NCBI GenBank assembly: GCA_947359465.1
Contig: OX375872.1
Location: forward strand, 7,076,137-7,140,136
Length of the DNA: 64,000 nt
Source of the DNA: Metellina segmentata
Lineage: Eukaryota; Arthropoda; Arachnida; Araneae; Tetragnathidae
Direction: 5' to 3'
Shown one piece after another: positions 1-10,640 of this stretch. The notes beneath the pieces were generated by a model, which was not told the DNA's origin, made no database searches, and saw only the letters and a list, made by a program, of their open reading frames with translations. Numbering within the stretch: the stretch's first letter is position 1; each line of letters opens with the position of its first letter. The position numbers were made by a program, and so were the translations under genes.

Positions 1-6
1 CCCCAT

Positions 7-1229
7 CAGTGGAGGATCAAGTCAAGTGGGGGCCCCAAGCGGTAAAATTTCGGGGCCCTCAAACTCAAGTTGGAAAAAAAAGGTTTCTGGCGATCGTAAG
101 CTACCAGGGGGTGGAGCCCCCATAGTTTATTAAGAAAAAAAGATTTTAATATGAATATCCGCGTCTTGCTTTTTTCTTGCAAATTCGTCAATTATTTTGG
201 CAATGCCAATTCGGTTTAAAGTTTTTGCTCTATTTACAGAATTGCCATATTAATTAATCTTTCTTCTCCCATAGTACTACTTAAATAATTTTTACACGCA
301 TTAAAACAGAAAACGATTGTACTCCTGACGCATTAGATAAGGGAATTGTTAAAAAAAAATTTCAATAATACTTCAACATTCGGAAATGTGTAAGACATTT
401 CTTTGAGGGCTCGATAGATGTCTGGTGTGGTTTTTATGTGATGACCTCGTTTTCTTTTTAAAATATTAAAAAATGTTCCAACTCATCTTATCCAAATTCA
501 AAAGTACAAACATTACTGTCATTTTTGAAAATATCCTTCAACTTTTTTTATCGTGTTCTTTTTTTTCTTCTATACAATAACAACTTCATACGTCTGAGTT
601 CTTAGAGATAATTCTTCATTTGTGTTATCACGTGACATAAAATCCATTCACAATGAAACTTCTCTTATTGTAAATTCATGCCCGACTTCTTTGTTTTCTG
701 CAAAAAAACATTTTCCATTTTTGTTGTTTGCGAATTTGTCCATCTTTCACATTAAATGATAGGCCTGATAAATTAGTTGCTTTTTTCAACTGTTTTAAAT
801 TTTTCTCTGAAATTATTGATAACATTTTTCTAACGACTATAGTAGAATAGATCATTTCAATAGTTTGTATATTCCTCTGATTGCAGTGATTTACTAGCAG
901 AATTTATTCTTTGTTTAATAGTATTCCAAATAACTGTCATTAGGGCGGTTTCATATTTATCCATTTCTTCAGAAGTGAAGTCACTTCCACTATTAAACTT
1001 GTCTTTCTTCTTCTGAATTACAAATTTCATTTAAAACCTCTTTTATATTGGGGAAACCAAGTTACTAATACAGCATCTGCTCTTGGCCCTCTTATATTAG
1101 AAACTCTTTTCACTGAACTTAAAGACGTTGTCACAACTTTCCTCGAACCCTAATAAAAAGACATTTAAAGACCTCGGGGCCCCTTCGGTAATCCCTACGC
1201 GGCCGCTTAGTCCGCTTAATCCGCCTCTG
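7..1229 (-). mobile_element. hAT-type DNA transposon, degenerate, nested in BEL/Pao
   Basis: The left end starts CAGTGGAGGATCAAG and the right end, read on the minus strand, starts CAGAGGCGGATTAAG; both then run into GGGGCCCC-rich sequence, which is the hAT terminal pattern. The eight bases after the right end (1230-1237, GGCCCCAC) match the last six bases visible before the left end (1-6, CCCCAT) at five of six positions, as expected for an 8-bp hAT target duplication cut by the window edge. Transposase remnants lie on the minus strand. Confidence 0.75.
140..1020 (-). pseudogene. hAT transposase remnant, C-terminal dimerisation region
   Basis: Read on the minus strand, about 320 to 150 gives the conserved hAT C-terminal dimerisation motif (STMGEERLINMAIL followed by an IEQ-like stretch), interrupted by stop codons. 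It resembles the end of TTF-zinc-finger hAT transposases, where the motif drives dimerisation of the enzyme that cuts and re-inserts the element. Upstream (about 350-1000) the frame is broken everywhere and only short segments look coding. The position close to the left terminus fits the 3' end of a minus-strand transposase gene. It cannot make a functional protein. The superfamily is fairly secure; the exact family is not. Confidence 0.6.
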
Positions 1230-2984
1230 GGCCCCACAGTGATCGGGCAAGTAAATCCGATGGGATCGAATATTCGATGAACAGCTGAAAGAATTTTTCT
1301 TTTGGTTACAGATGATGTTTGATCGGTAAGAAAGGTCTTCATATCGATGGATAGCGCATCTTCATCTACTGTCCAATTTAGACCCAAAACTGAAACAGTT
1401 ATTTTTCAGTTGTATTTTCAATCAATGATGCTGAGGAATGCTCCCCTCCTCGAAGATAGAATTTGGCATCACTAAGAATCTCTTGAGCTATAGAAATTAA
1501 CTTAACAAGCTCTTCTTCAGTGTTGACGCAATTATCAACGTCTTCAGCAATTCTATCAACTCTTCAGCAATTTTTGAGCCGTATTCTGTAAATGGTCTGG
1601 AGCGTTTTCTAAATTAAATTCTAAAGTAGCTCCAATTAAGAAAGGACTAGACGAAATTCCGAAAACAACTTTTCTATGCTGAAACACTTGTTGATTTTCT
1701 TTCTTCCCACCGTCCCACCACAACAAATTTAAAAATGGTCTATCATTCTCCAGAATTCCAATTTGTAAAAAAAGCTTTCCTTATGTCGGCTGTAATACCG
1801 AACTTTCCAAACGCAATCTGTTAATGATTGATGGAATCAACTCGACAACATTGGCTCCCTTTTCCAGACAATCATTTATGGATGATCCACTTTTTTCTTT
1901 TGCTGATCCGTCAAAAACAGGTCTAACCTTGGTTGTCGAATTTTCTTTAAAAACTGGGTGATGAGGTAGGAAATGCTCCTCTGTTTTCTTTTCTCGCGGA
2001 GCAATAACTTCTTCAATAATTTCCTCATCCTCATTCGCTAAGAAACTTCTGATAGTCTTGTAATTTCTCAGATTTTTCTGAGGATTTCACGCAGCTCTCA
2101 CTAGTCTTTTACCCCATATTTCACAAATTACTTTTACTTTACACGAGCGCGATAAATGACCTGGCTTTAAACATCTAAAACATGATCCTTTTTTCAATAG
2201 CACATGTTTTATTTCTTCTAATGGTAAGGATCGAGCATACTTGCAATCAGCTGCTTCATGAGAAGATTTATTGCAAAATAAGTAAAACGCACGCTCTTTT
2301 TGTTTTATTTCAGAGGCACATAAATCTGTCGCAGTCGGTATCCCTTTTCACTCACGATACTTGCCTCTGTGCCACTCCCTTTTCTCATACGTTTCAAACG
2401 GAACATTGATCTTTCTTTTGCGTCCAAATGCGCCATAACAAGTCCTTGAATTCACAACTATCACTGTCTGTTTCTTTATTGAATTTGAATAGTAAATCTC
2501 GAGGTAACATTTTTAATATCATAGGATGTAAAAGTTTTCCATATGTATCTGAAAAAACACCAGTGATTCTAAACTGCGTATTTCTGTTTGAATTGTGGTG
2601 AGATCCACACCCTTTGAGGGTTACTTGACGAGGGAAACCCGTGAGAGAGGCTTTCATTAAAGCAGGCCGCTTCTTTGTGGACCATCTCTGGAATTCCACG
2701 CTATTCTCCCCCGTAGGGAGTTTGTCGTGTTGAACGGAGTGTGTCGGCGGACATTTTGGACTGACCGACAAACGAGCAAGTCAATTCCTTTTGATCCTTA
2801 CCCTAACGAGAAGGAATTTGTCCTCAGCTGTGAGGTCGGCTATAAGAAGGGAACTGCAGGAAACTAAAAGGACTTCTGAGTCGGACTTCTTCTTGAGAGA
2901 GCGTACGGTGTGCCTTTCTTTCGTATGATCCGTGATAGATCGTCTCTGTGCATGAAAACGAGTGATGATTGTTACTCTCCTCAT
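1230..2984 (-). pseudogene. BEL/Pao retrotransposon polyprotein relic (gag-RT)
   Basis: Minus-strand relic of a BEL/Pao LTR retrotransposon. In coding order it shows: a gag-like stretch (2984-2394) with the PMILKMLPRDL segment typical of Pao gag ends; a CCHC zinc knuckle (2182-2141, C-x2-C-x4-H-x4-C); a reverse-transcriptase start with KVRPVFDGSAKEK then an NDCLEKG segment (about 1955-1865); a WWDGG-like segment; FGISSSPFLIGAT; the VDNC active-site region (1538-1527); and the RT/RNase H linker with KRKILSAVHRIFDPIGF (about 1300-1250). Several stops and frame changes separate these blocks, so nothing functional is encoded. The frame stops at the hAT element whose end is at 1229, and the rest lies off the left edge. 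No LTR was recognised. Confidence 0.85.
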
Positions 2985-3099
2985 TTTAGAAACTGCATTC
3001 CTTCATGTATAAGAATACTTTATCTACTCAAGATACAATATAGCTAGTTTTCTTCTAAAAATATTCTGTTTGGCTGGGCATAACGTCACAGAATACTGT

Positions 3100-3345
3100 C
3101 ATAAATGGAGGGTAATGTGAATAGCAACAGGTACGTCCGTGAAGTGCTTGAGCCCGAAGTCGTTCCCTTCCTTCAAGGCATCCCTGGAGCTATCTTTTAA
3201 CAGGATAATGGTCGCCCACATGTTGCAAGAAATGTTCGAGATTTCTTTTCAGCCCAATACATGCAACTTCTTCCTTGGCCTGCTTATTCGCCGGATTAGT
3301 CGCCTATTGAGCACATGTGGGATTTGGTGGGAACAGTTTTTTTTC
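3100..3345 (+). pseudogene. Tc1 transposase fragment (C-terminal catalytic part)
   Basis: Starting near 3103 the plus strand reads MEGNVNSNRYVREVLEPEV, the region before the second catalytic Asp. It continues through QDNGRPHVARNVRD (second Asp) to SPIEHMWDLVG (third acidic residue), with a stop just before QDN and another in the SPD block. The same protein family is present more completely at 25587-26602. Neither TIRs nor the N-terminal DNA-binding domain are here, so this is a truncated scrap of a DD34E Tc1 element and cannot be active. Confidence 0.85.
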
Positions 3346-3429
3346 GTTGTTAGTTTCGGGTACAGTCACAATTAAAGTTAACTCATGCTCAGTTTGCAAC
3401 AACTTGTGACTGTTTGCACAACTAAGGAT

Positions 3430-4110
3430 ATTAGTAGAAAGCTGGCGATCATAGGAAAGGGGTTCTGCAACCGCAGACACTCTTTTTTACAGCGCTACCC
3501 TTATGGCACTCAGTAATGTACCGTATTGTACTAGCCGACCCTTTTTCTCTAACGCGTGGACGTTGGGAATGTGCATCAACATCAAGACTGTGACTACAAC
3601 AACTTCAGTGGTTGCACGTGTGCTTGTGACAAAGTACCGAAAGAGAGTTTTTCTCATGAGCGTTCCGTTTTGGTCAGCCCCTTTATGTACGGCATTCAAA
3701 TTCAGAAATGTCCGGAAAGATTTTCCCATCGACACAGCTGTTCTGTCGGTTTCCTAATCCCATGTCTGGAATGGAGATTAACTTTTATGAACTCAAGTCG
3801 GCATTACAGACGGTTTTTGCATCTGTGTGAGGGTGTCTTCAGTTCTGTTGAGGACCTTCAACACCTCTTGCAAGGGCTCGGAATCCCCCCCCCCCTCTCG
3901 TTCGCAGCTGCGGTTCGGGGGATCCAAGAGAACGGGGATCTGAGAACTTTTGGACAGACTGATTCTGAATTCGAAGAGAGACAGATGTCTCTGTTTTGTG
4001 GAGAGCCATTTGTGCTTGGCTTCAGGCAGGTTTTCGATGTCGATGGCAGTGCCCAAAATAGTTGTAAATTTGTAAATATTTAATTTTCTTAAATAAATAG
4101 TTTAATTTTA
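3430..4110 (+). other. Unassigned stretch with a 175-codon open frame
   Basis: A 175-codon frame runs from 3556 to 4083 on the plus strand and ends about ten bases before an AATAAA (4093-4098). The opposite strand is open over 3793-4056 and 3487-3735. The translations match no family I know. The predicted plus-strand product has a Cys-rich first third and no clear signal peptide or membrane segment. An 11-base C run at about 3889 makes frame errors likely. It could be a 3' exon, part of a retrotransposon leader, or chance; I cannot decide. Confidence 0.2.
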
Positions 4111-5090
4111 AAAACATCTGTCCATTGTTACATGACGGTACAGCAATAGTTAATTTGGTAGCAGTGTGTTGGATTGATTAAAACAGCCTCGACAGGTAAA
4201 TCGAACCTGCCGTTTTATGCCTGAAAGATTAAGGCGGATAGAACTTCGCAACCAGAAGTTCGGATCGTTCAGAGGTACGAAGTGAAATAGTACCAGGTTC
4301 TTCGTGAACCGTTTTTGTTCAAAGGTCATAACGATCAGCATAGTAGGCTCTTTAGCCGAAACATTTTTGGGACTGCTTCTGGTCCAGGGTGCGCTTTAGT
4401 GGTGCAGTGTTATTTGTGCGCGTTGTGAAAGAGGTCGAGACGACCTACACCAGTGGGCTCTTTAGCCGAAAAGGGTGTTTTGTGGGCTTTTCAGCCGCAG
4501 ATAGTGCAGTGCAGTGTTTCCAACCGTGGTCCAGCTTGTGGACAGTGGTGCTAAGTGAGCCAAAGTCAGTAGATACAGGTTAGTGCCATTTCCCTATTTT
4601 GTCATTGTGACTCAAGTTTCAAAGAATATGTGCAATTGCTAAAATTTTGCTAATCTCAATAAGTGTGGTCATTTTAAAGGAAATTGATTTAACTAAATAC
4701 CTTGAATATGTATTGTGTTTCTGAGAATTGCTAAATTATTGTATGTTGTAAGATTACTGTGTATCGTAAAAAGTTTTGTGACTGTTCTGTGAAAAAATAT
4801 ATTGGTTAGCCGATTTGGCATCTTAGCGCTTCGATGACGATATAACATACTGATAACAGGCAGAGGTCCAAATTCTCGTTTCTATAGAGTGGCGAAAAGA
4901 ATGTCGAAATTTCCAACCTGTTATGTTGCTTAAATCAATCAGATGATGTTTCAATGGATAAACATTTTCTACCGTCCCTATACCAATCAGATGATAAATG
5001 TTTCCATCCGCAGGCGAAAGAACTTTGTGATATAGATCCTTATAAAAAGATTACTATTGCTCCCTTTACTAGCATTTATAGGCGTAACCC
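4110..5090. other. No gene seen; three short GGCT-N4-AGCC hairpins
   Basis: No coding region is supported. Three short stem-loops occur close together: GGCTCTTTAGCC at 4346-4357 and 4456-4467, and GGCTTTTCAGCC at 4485-4496. The first two share the longer block GGCTCTTTAGCCGAAA. The rest is AT-rich and unassigned. Confidence 0.4.
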
Positions 5091-5259
5091 ATTCAGTTGA
5101 GAAAAATTTTGCTAATGTATATATATATATATGTATAAGTTTTTCACAAATTAATCCCTTGTTAATAACTCTTCAAACTATTCATAACTTAATTTTCAAT
5201 TAATGTTTTACTTGTGTAATAAACATAGCCGTCCGTCAAGGGGGGTTGGGGGTTCAACC
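5091..5259 (+). repeat. Left copy of the ~170-bp direct repeat flanking the P-like element
   Basis: Begins CATTCAGTTGAGAAAAATTT, passes a short TA run and CTTGTTAATAACT, then TTTTACTTGTGTAATAAACATA, and ends in a G-rich block with GGTTCAACC. The same order of blocks appears at 9311-9478. Together they look like two neighbouring units of one tandem repeat, split by the P-like insertion. Confidence 0.8.
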
Positions 5260-5283
5260 AACACCACCTAGACGGACAAGGCC
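5260..5283 (+). repeat. P-like element, left terminal inverted repeat
   Basis: Twenty-four bases beginning AACACCACCTAGACGGACAA. The inverse occurs at 9270-9293 with one difference (G versus A at position 16). It abuts the GGTTCAACC target duplication. Confidence 0.9.
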
Positions 5284-5308
5284 GCGGCGCTCATTTGTGA
5301 CGTCAGAG

Positions 5309-5319
5309 CAAGTAGGGAA
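5309..5319 (+). repeat. P-like element, left internal inverted repeat (11 bp)
   Basis: CAAGTAGGGAA, 49 bp from the left end; its inverse TTCCCTACTTG is at 9223-9233, 60 bp from the right end. In Drosophila P such 11-bp repeats affect transposition efficiency; a similar role here is inferred from position only. Confidence 0.75.
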
Positions 5320-5761
5320 ACGGTGAAGCTGGATTCTCCCAATGACAACGCAAAACATTAAAAAAGTGCAACCAAAAATAAGCTTACTCGGTTATCTATC
5401 GCAGTTTGATATGAGAAAACAAATGCCTAAATGTGCTTTAATCTTTTTTTTTGTTTTCTTTTCAAGGAAAACTTAGGCTTGAAAAGGAAAGTTAATTTTA
5501 AATAAAAATACTTTCAGCAGCTGCCTTGAAGAATACAAATGCAATAGAATTTTATATTTATTTGTTGTTAAAATTGAATGCCAGGAAATCAAATCTTAAA
5601 CACAATAGAACACAAATAAAAGTAAGAACAAACTTTATTTTTGCACACATGTAAATATCAGCAAACATTTATATGATCTTAGTTATGTAAAGGTAAACAT
5701 GATAAAATTATGATTATATTCATATTAATCAACCTTAAAATAATATTACTTAGTTTTAGTA

Positions 5762-5767
5762 TTTATT
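5762..5767 (-). promoter_or_regulatory. Likely poly(A) signal of the P-like transposase
   Basis: AATAAA on the minus strand, about 54 bases past the transposase stop codon at 5821-5823 and inside the element. Confidence 0.45.
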
Positions 5768-5820
5768 CTGGTACTTTACATGATTTTTAAGGGATATTTT
5801 ACTCTTTGGCTTTTTTGTTT

Positions 5821-8800
5821 TTATGGTAAAGATTTTTTTTCTGGCATAGGCTGCAGAGTTGCATTTGTTGGGGAGTTTTTAACTGTTTCTAGTTTACGCT
5901 GTTTAGCAAGTGAAACAGGTTTTGGTGTATCATTTTTTAAAGTGTGATAATTGTTTAGTAAAGCATTTGTTGCAGGTCTTAAAATTAGTTTCAGTTCATG
6001 GTCTGTTGAATGCCCATTAGAACAACTCTCATCGTTAAGAAAAAATTCCTGCCTATTAATCAAATCAAAACTAATAGTGATTACAAGTTCCCTTTGATTA
6101 TTCTGTTTCAAAAACAAATGTTCATTCTTTTGGTTAACTAGCTTTTGCACAACTATGTAATTATATGTAACAGCAGTAACAACATCTGGAGATGGACATA
6201 GCAAACCACCTCTGTCTAAATTCCGAATAAGAAAGTAGTCCGAAATTAAATTTAAAGTTTTATCTAGAACTAAAAATTTTGAGCGAGCATCACAGTTGAG
6301 TTTAGAAATTGCTGAACGAGCACAATAACCTGATAAATACGTTAAAACTGGCAGTAGAGGTTTTAAATCAAAATCCGTTTCAGAAATATCTAATACAAAT
6401 TGGGAATATCCAACATTTCCCTTAATTTCTGAGCAGTTATTTTCAGGGTCAGTGTTTTTAATTTCTACTTCACCATACATGTTGGAATTTAAAACAAGTG
6501 GAAGAAAATTTTGCATCCTTAATTTGGCCTCAGATTCCTAAATTTGTGAAACTGATATTAGATATTGTGAACCCGCAAGTGTTCTATATTTTCCAAAGCG
6601 ATCTTCAAGGGAGTCGGTTTGAATTTTACCAGGTAAAAAATATGTAAAATTCAACTCCTTAATGCAATACTTAGACATCTCAAGAAGACCATATGTTGTA
6701 TGCGAGATGGCTAAATGTGTTTCTTTTGTTAGTTTACCTGTGGAGCATTTTTTGTCTTTCCATGCATCTAACCAGGAAAGAAAATCATTCAGATATTCTA
6801 CTTTTACATCATTTGCGGACAGAGTTATTGGTTCTTGAAAGGGATCCTGTAGACGCTGTCCTTTGAGTGGAGTCTTAACATTTACAATTTTCCACCATTT
6901 GAAAATCAAAGTAATAAAATCGTCTGTTGGTTTGTAACTTATTAAGTTATGTTCCTGTCCTAGTTGCAAAAGAGCTTGAACAACAAAGTCATTAAATATT
7001 TTAAGGACTAGCTTCACATTTTGCCTCTCTAGATTACTAGGAGTCAATGATTTAAGTGTTAACCCATAAGAAAATTTTACTAAACTATTGTTGTAAATCT
7101 TTTAGTGTACCTTGTTGCGGATGCATTTTAGGATATGCACAGAATAAAAAATATAAAATAAAGGACTAGTAGCATCAGAAGGGTGGGGATACACAACGCT
7201 TACTTTTGGAAGAGTGTGGAATAAAGACATAGATTTACTATTGAGAGCATTGTTGTCAGATACAACACCTATGACTTTAAATACTATATCATGGAGCTTA
7301 ACAAGAATTTTTTTTATAATTCCATTTAAAATGTTTACATTTATGGTTTTTACAGGTACAATATGTACAACAGATTTAAATGAAGAAAGAAGGCTCTGTA
7401 TCATAAAAACCTGAGCAGACGTTGCAGCATTTTCAGAATTAAATGCCATTCCTAATATATTTCCACCTTTGTAGTCAAGATAAGGTTTAATATGTATTTC
7501 GTTAATTAGCAAAACAACTATTTTGTCACAAGACTCTAATGAGTTAATTTGTCTTGATATGAACATCAAAAAATTCTCATCAGATTGTTCTAGTTGGGGG
7601 TTAGTATTCAGTGATGCACAAATCTTCTTCAAAGTCCTTGGGTGTGGAATCATAACATAACCAGCATTTCTTAAAAAGTTATAGGCATGAGGAGATATTG
7701 AGTGTAAAATACAATAAAATATAAGCATTTCAGGAGAGTATCTTAATAAAAATTTACTGCATAGAATGGAATTAGTTTGTTCCATTAGGAATTGGATAGA
7801 AATTTTTTTTATCATCATTTACATGTACCATTAAAGTATTCAATAGTTTCACAATATATATAACAATTGATGGTAACATTTCTGTTGCATTTGAATCAAC
7901 TTTATCAGATAAAATATTTAAAATTTCCAATATTACATTTATATCATTTACAGTTTGAGGGAAATTAAACTTACCCAAATTATTTAATAGTATGTCTCCC
8001 AAGAAAGTAGAAATTTTTAAACTTTCATTTATGATGAGAGAAGATTTGATAATGGGTACATCTGTTGTGTCCATAAGAAGTAACAGTATTTTATCAGTTC
8101 TAAAGACAATGCTCCAACTCGCAGGAACATTTTCTACGTTTAAACATCCATTTAATTGTTCTAAAGAATGAAACTTTGTTTTCTTGTCATGCTGTTCTTT
8201 GGATGATATACTTTCAGCAATGGAAATCTGTAAATTGTCGTTTTCCACCCTCAGTCTTCTTTCATTGGGACTTTCTCTGATGTTGGTAGAAGTAGACGAG
8301 AGTTAAATGGGACAATTTGGCAGAATGGATGGAAAAGCATCAACTTTAAGCCTAGATCGCTGTAAAGAAACAGAAATATGCTTTCCAGTCTTAGGATCAT
8401 AGGCTCTAGTGCATCTTTCAATTGACTCCTTAGGGAAATGTAGCTCACATCCCAACATGAAGAAATATTTTATTTAAAACATGTTCAAGAAAATGCAAAC
8501 AGCTTATTGCATTTTTGAAGAAATTTTAGTAATTCAAATGTATTTATATATACCTGTTTAAAAGTTTTTAACATACTTTTTAGGGAAAAATTAATTTAAT
8601 ACTTGTATAGATATAAACATTTTCTAATCACACATTCTTAAAAAAACGTTAAAATTACAAATAAATGCTGTTTGTTTTAATTATGCAGCCGAGAACATAT
8701 TTTGAAAACAAAGTAAAGCCAATTACTTAATTGCACATCAAGCTTTTTTTTCTAAATAAAATAGGAAATATTCAAAAAGAACGATTATTACAAATGTAAA

Positions 8801-9101
8801 ACAAAAAGCAGTGTAAATCTTAAGAAAATGGTTCTAGCAAATGTTCTTAGCAAAACAAAAACATTCTAATTTTTGTTCTAAATATTCGGCTATGAAGTGG
8901 CGATGGTACTGTGTTTTTAAGTCTAAATAATATTTTGAACAAATGAATTACATACCTTAGAATATTTTGTAGGCACGAAATCCTTTCTGCAAATTGCGCG
9001 AATCTCAATACTTCTTCATTCGGGAAAGAGAACACTTGGACTTTGGGGCTATTTGGATAGTTGCCCCTGCATTCTGGCACGCAACATGTGAACACCATCA
9101 C
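5821..9101 (-). pseudogene. P/THAP9-like transposase, broken by stops and one frameshift
   Basis: The enzyme would bind the element ends through an N-terminal THAP zinc finger and cut DNA with an RNase H-like core. Exon 1 (9101-8956) has the first zinc ligands (FTCCVPEC) and a GTATGT donor at 8955. After an apparent intron, the frame resumes near 8461 with the C-x2-H ligands (CELH) and a DAFPSIL box like the THAP AVPTIF motif. Then come the P-specific core (RYSPEMLIFYCILHSISPHA, IHIKPYLDYKGGN, GVVSDNNALNSKSM) and the C-terminal block with TPSNLERQN and QTDSLEDRFGKYRTLAG. Damage: in-frame stops near 8301, 7098 and 6537, and a frameshift at an A8 run near 7805. The first catalytic Asp (expected in a DEIHIK motif) reads Asn at 7503-7501. 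No acceptor AG was clear before 8461. Roughly a hundred residues seem missing near 7100, by a short intron or deletion. Confidence 0.9.
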
Positions 9102-9222
9102 TTTTTAGAACGAATTTAAAATAATGAATGCATACGTTGAGCCAAACCCTTTTTACGTGGTAACAAAGTAACGGTCTACAGAGGAATAATGGGGGGCGGA
9201 AGCTTCTGTCTTCGGCACTTCC

Positions 9223-9233
9223 TTCCCTACTTG
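9223..9233 (-). repeat. P-like element, right internal inverted repeat (11 bp)
   Basis: TTCCCTACTTG, the inverse of CAAGTAGGGAA at 5309-5319, 60 bp inside the right end. Confidence 0.75.
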
Positions 9234-9269
9234 GCGTGACGGCACAGACAAGTTTCGGTTCAGAAACAG

Positions 9270-9293
9270 GGCCTTGTTCGTCTAGGTGGTGTT
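9270..9293 (-). repeat. P-like element, right terminal inverted repeat
   Basis: Inverse of the left TIR with one mismatch in 24; followed directly by the target duplication GGTTCAACC (9294-9302). Confidence 0.9.
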
Positions 9294-9310
9294 GGTTCAA
9301 CCCCTCCCCC

Positions 9311-9478
9311 ATTCAGTTGAGAAAAATTTTGCTAATATATATCTATACATAATTAATCTCTTGTTAATAACTACTCAAACTATTCATAAGTTAATTTTAA
9401 TTAATTGAATTTTAAGTAATGTTTTACTTGTGTAATAAACATAACCGTAAACAGGGGCAGTTGGGGGTTGAACCCCGC
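9311..9478 (+). repeat. Right copy of the ~170-bp direct repeat flanking the P-like element
   Basis: Same block order as 5091-5259, ending GTTGGGGGTTGAACCCC. A third partial start (CATTCAGTT) follows at 9479, which suggests a short tandem array existed before the P-like element inserted. Confidence 0.8.
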
Positions 9479-9479
9479 A

Positions 9480-10240
9480 TTCAGTTCGTCATAAAAGATA
9501 GTCAAATTTGTTAATAAAGAGTAATCGGAGTTTTAAGCTCAATGGCTATTTGAACTAGATTATTTAAAAATGAGTGCGTTTTTTCTTCAAAAATTTACCC
9601 AAAATTCGAAATTTGTATAAAATAGAAAAAAAAATTTTAAAAAAAAATTGTGACATTTAAACATAAAACCATGAGGGCGTAAATGTCGCCAAGAAGGTAA
9701 GACGGGTGGAATATTTTCCAATCAAATCGCTGTAAAGTAAAACGCCACTCGCCAACGATGATAGTTTTAACCTGCTATTTTCCCCAGTGTACAGACGGTC
9801 CAACTCCTGATATCCGACCTCCGACGGGGTGATTGACAGGTCATGATATACGGGACATTAGGATTCAAAAGGGGGAGGGGATTCATTATGGCTCTTAAAA
9901 GAAACTCGGGTAGGGTCTAAATGACCGCTAATGACCTTCCTCAATGTCCCGCACATTATGCCGGACCTCTGACTTGGTGATTGACATATGATCAATTCAA
10001 CAATGGTCAAGGGGAACGGCTGGGGTTTGGGAATTTTTTTTATCAGTGCCACTTTTCTTCGCCGTGCAGCCTAAAACATGTGCGTAACATAAAGTTTCAA
10101 AAGGGTGAGCGGGTTCATTGACCGTTGGCATCGAGGACAATTTTGTGTATGAAGAACATATAAATTCTAGTACGGAAAGGACATTGGAACTGATGATGAT
10201 ACGCATCAGGACATCCCAATGAGTGAAACCGAATTTTACG
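9480..10240. other. No gene seen; imperfect ~150-bp duplication
   Basis: Two related blocks about 150 bp apart (near 9810 and 9960) contain CCGACCTCCGACGGGGTGATTGACA and a diverged form of it. A TTCAAAAGGG-type block also recurs (near 9865 and 10095). No protein family was recognised. Confidence 0.35.
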
Positions 10241-10640
10241 AACTATTCGAAAACTCGGATTCAGACACGGAATTTTAAGGATTCATGACTTATTTTTCTA
10301 TTTTTGCTTAAAGGCTGCATTCCCCCCCCCCAATACGTAAGTTAAAAAACTTTAAAAATTGGAATAGGTGTTGGATTCGGATGGCACGAAGCAAAAAATT
10401 AGGGTTGCTTTCCCTTCACCTGGATTTGCTATAAAAATCGTTAATCGCTCGTAAAGAATTCGAAGTTGCTGCCACCGTACGGAGATCCGAATCCGACAGC
10501 AGTATCAAAAAATGCGGATCCGTATATAAGTCGACCCCCCCCCCCAATTTAGCTTTAGAAAAAGTTCCAAAAATTCACGGCTTATACACGGAAATATACG
10601 TAAATGCACGACAAAACTGAAATATTTATTCACTTGATTT
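10180..10640 (+). mobile_element. Possible pogo/Tigger-like 3' end
   Basis: A short frame ends ETEFYELFENSDSDTEF then stop near 10278, the acidic tail style of pogo/CENP-B-like transposases. It is followed by a terminal-like region (about 10518-10600) with GTATATAAGTCGACCCC and CGGCTTATACACGG, an arrangement I associate with Tigger-type ends. No catalytic motif is present and the other end was not found, so the call is tentative. Confidence 0.3.

Larger units (their letters stand above)
5260..9293 (-). mobile_element. P-superfamily (THAP9-like) DNA transposon, nearly full length
   Basis: A 4034-bp element. Its 24-bp TIRs at 5260-5283 and 9270-9293 start AACACCACCTAGACG and differ at one base. 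The flanks carry GGTTCAACC on both sides (5251-5259, 9294-9302), which contains the 8-bp duplication expected of P elements. An 11-bp internal inverted repeat (CAAGTAGGGAA) lies at 5309-5319 and inverted at 9223-9233, about 50-60 bp inside each end; Drosophila P elements also carry 11-bp internal inverted repeats. The minus strand encodes a broken THAP-domain transposase. TIR, internal repeat, TSD and protein all agree, so the class is well supported. Confidence 0.9.

Noticed and set aside
4456..4496. Histone-type 3' stem-loop (GGCTCTTT...)
   Set aside because: The stem is only four pairs and lacks the six-pair stem and downstream element of histone mRNAs; no histone frame is nearby.
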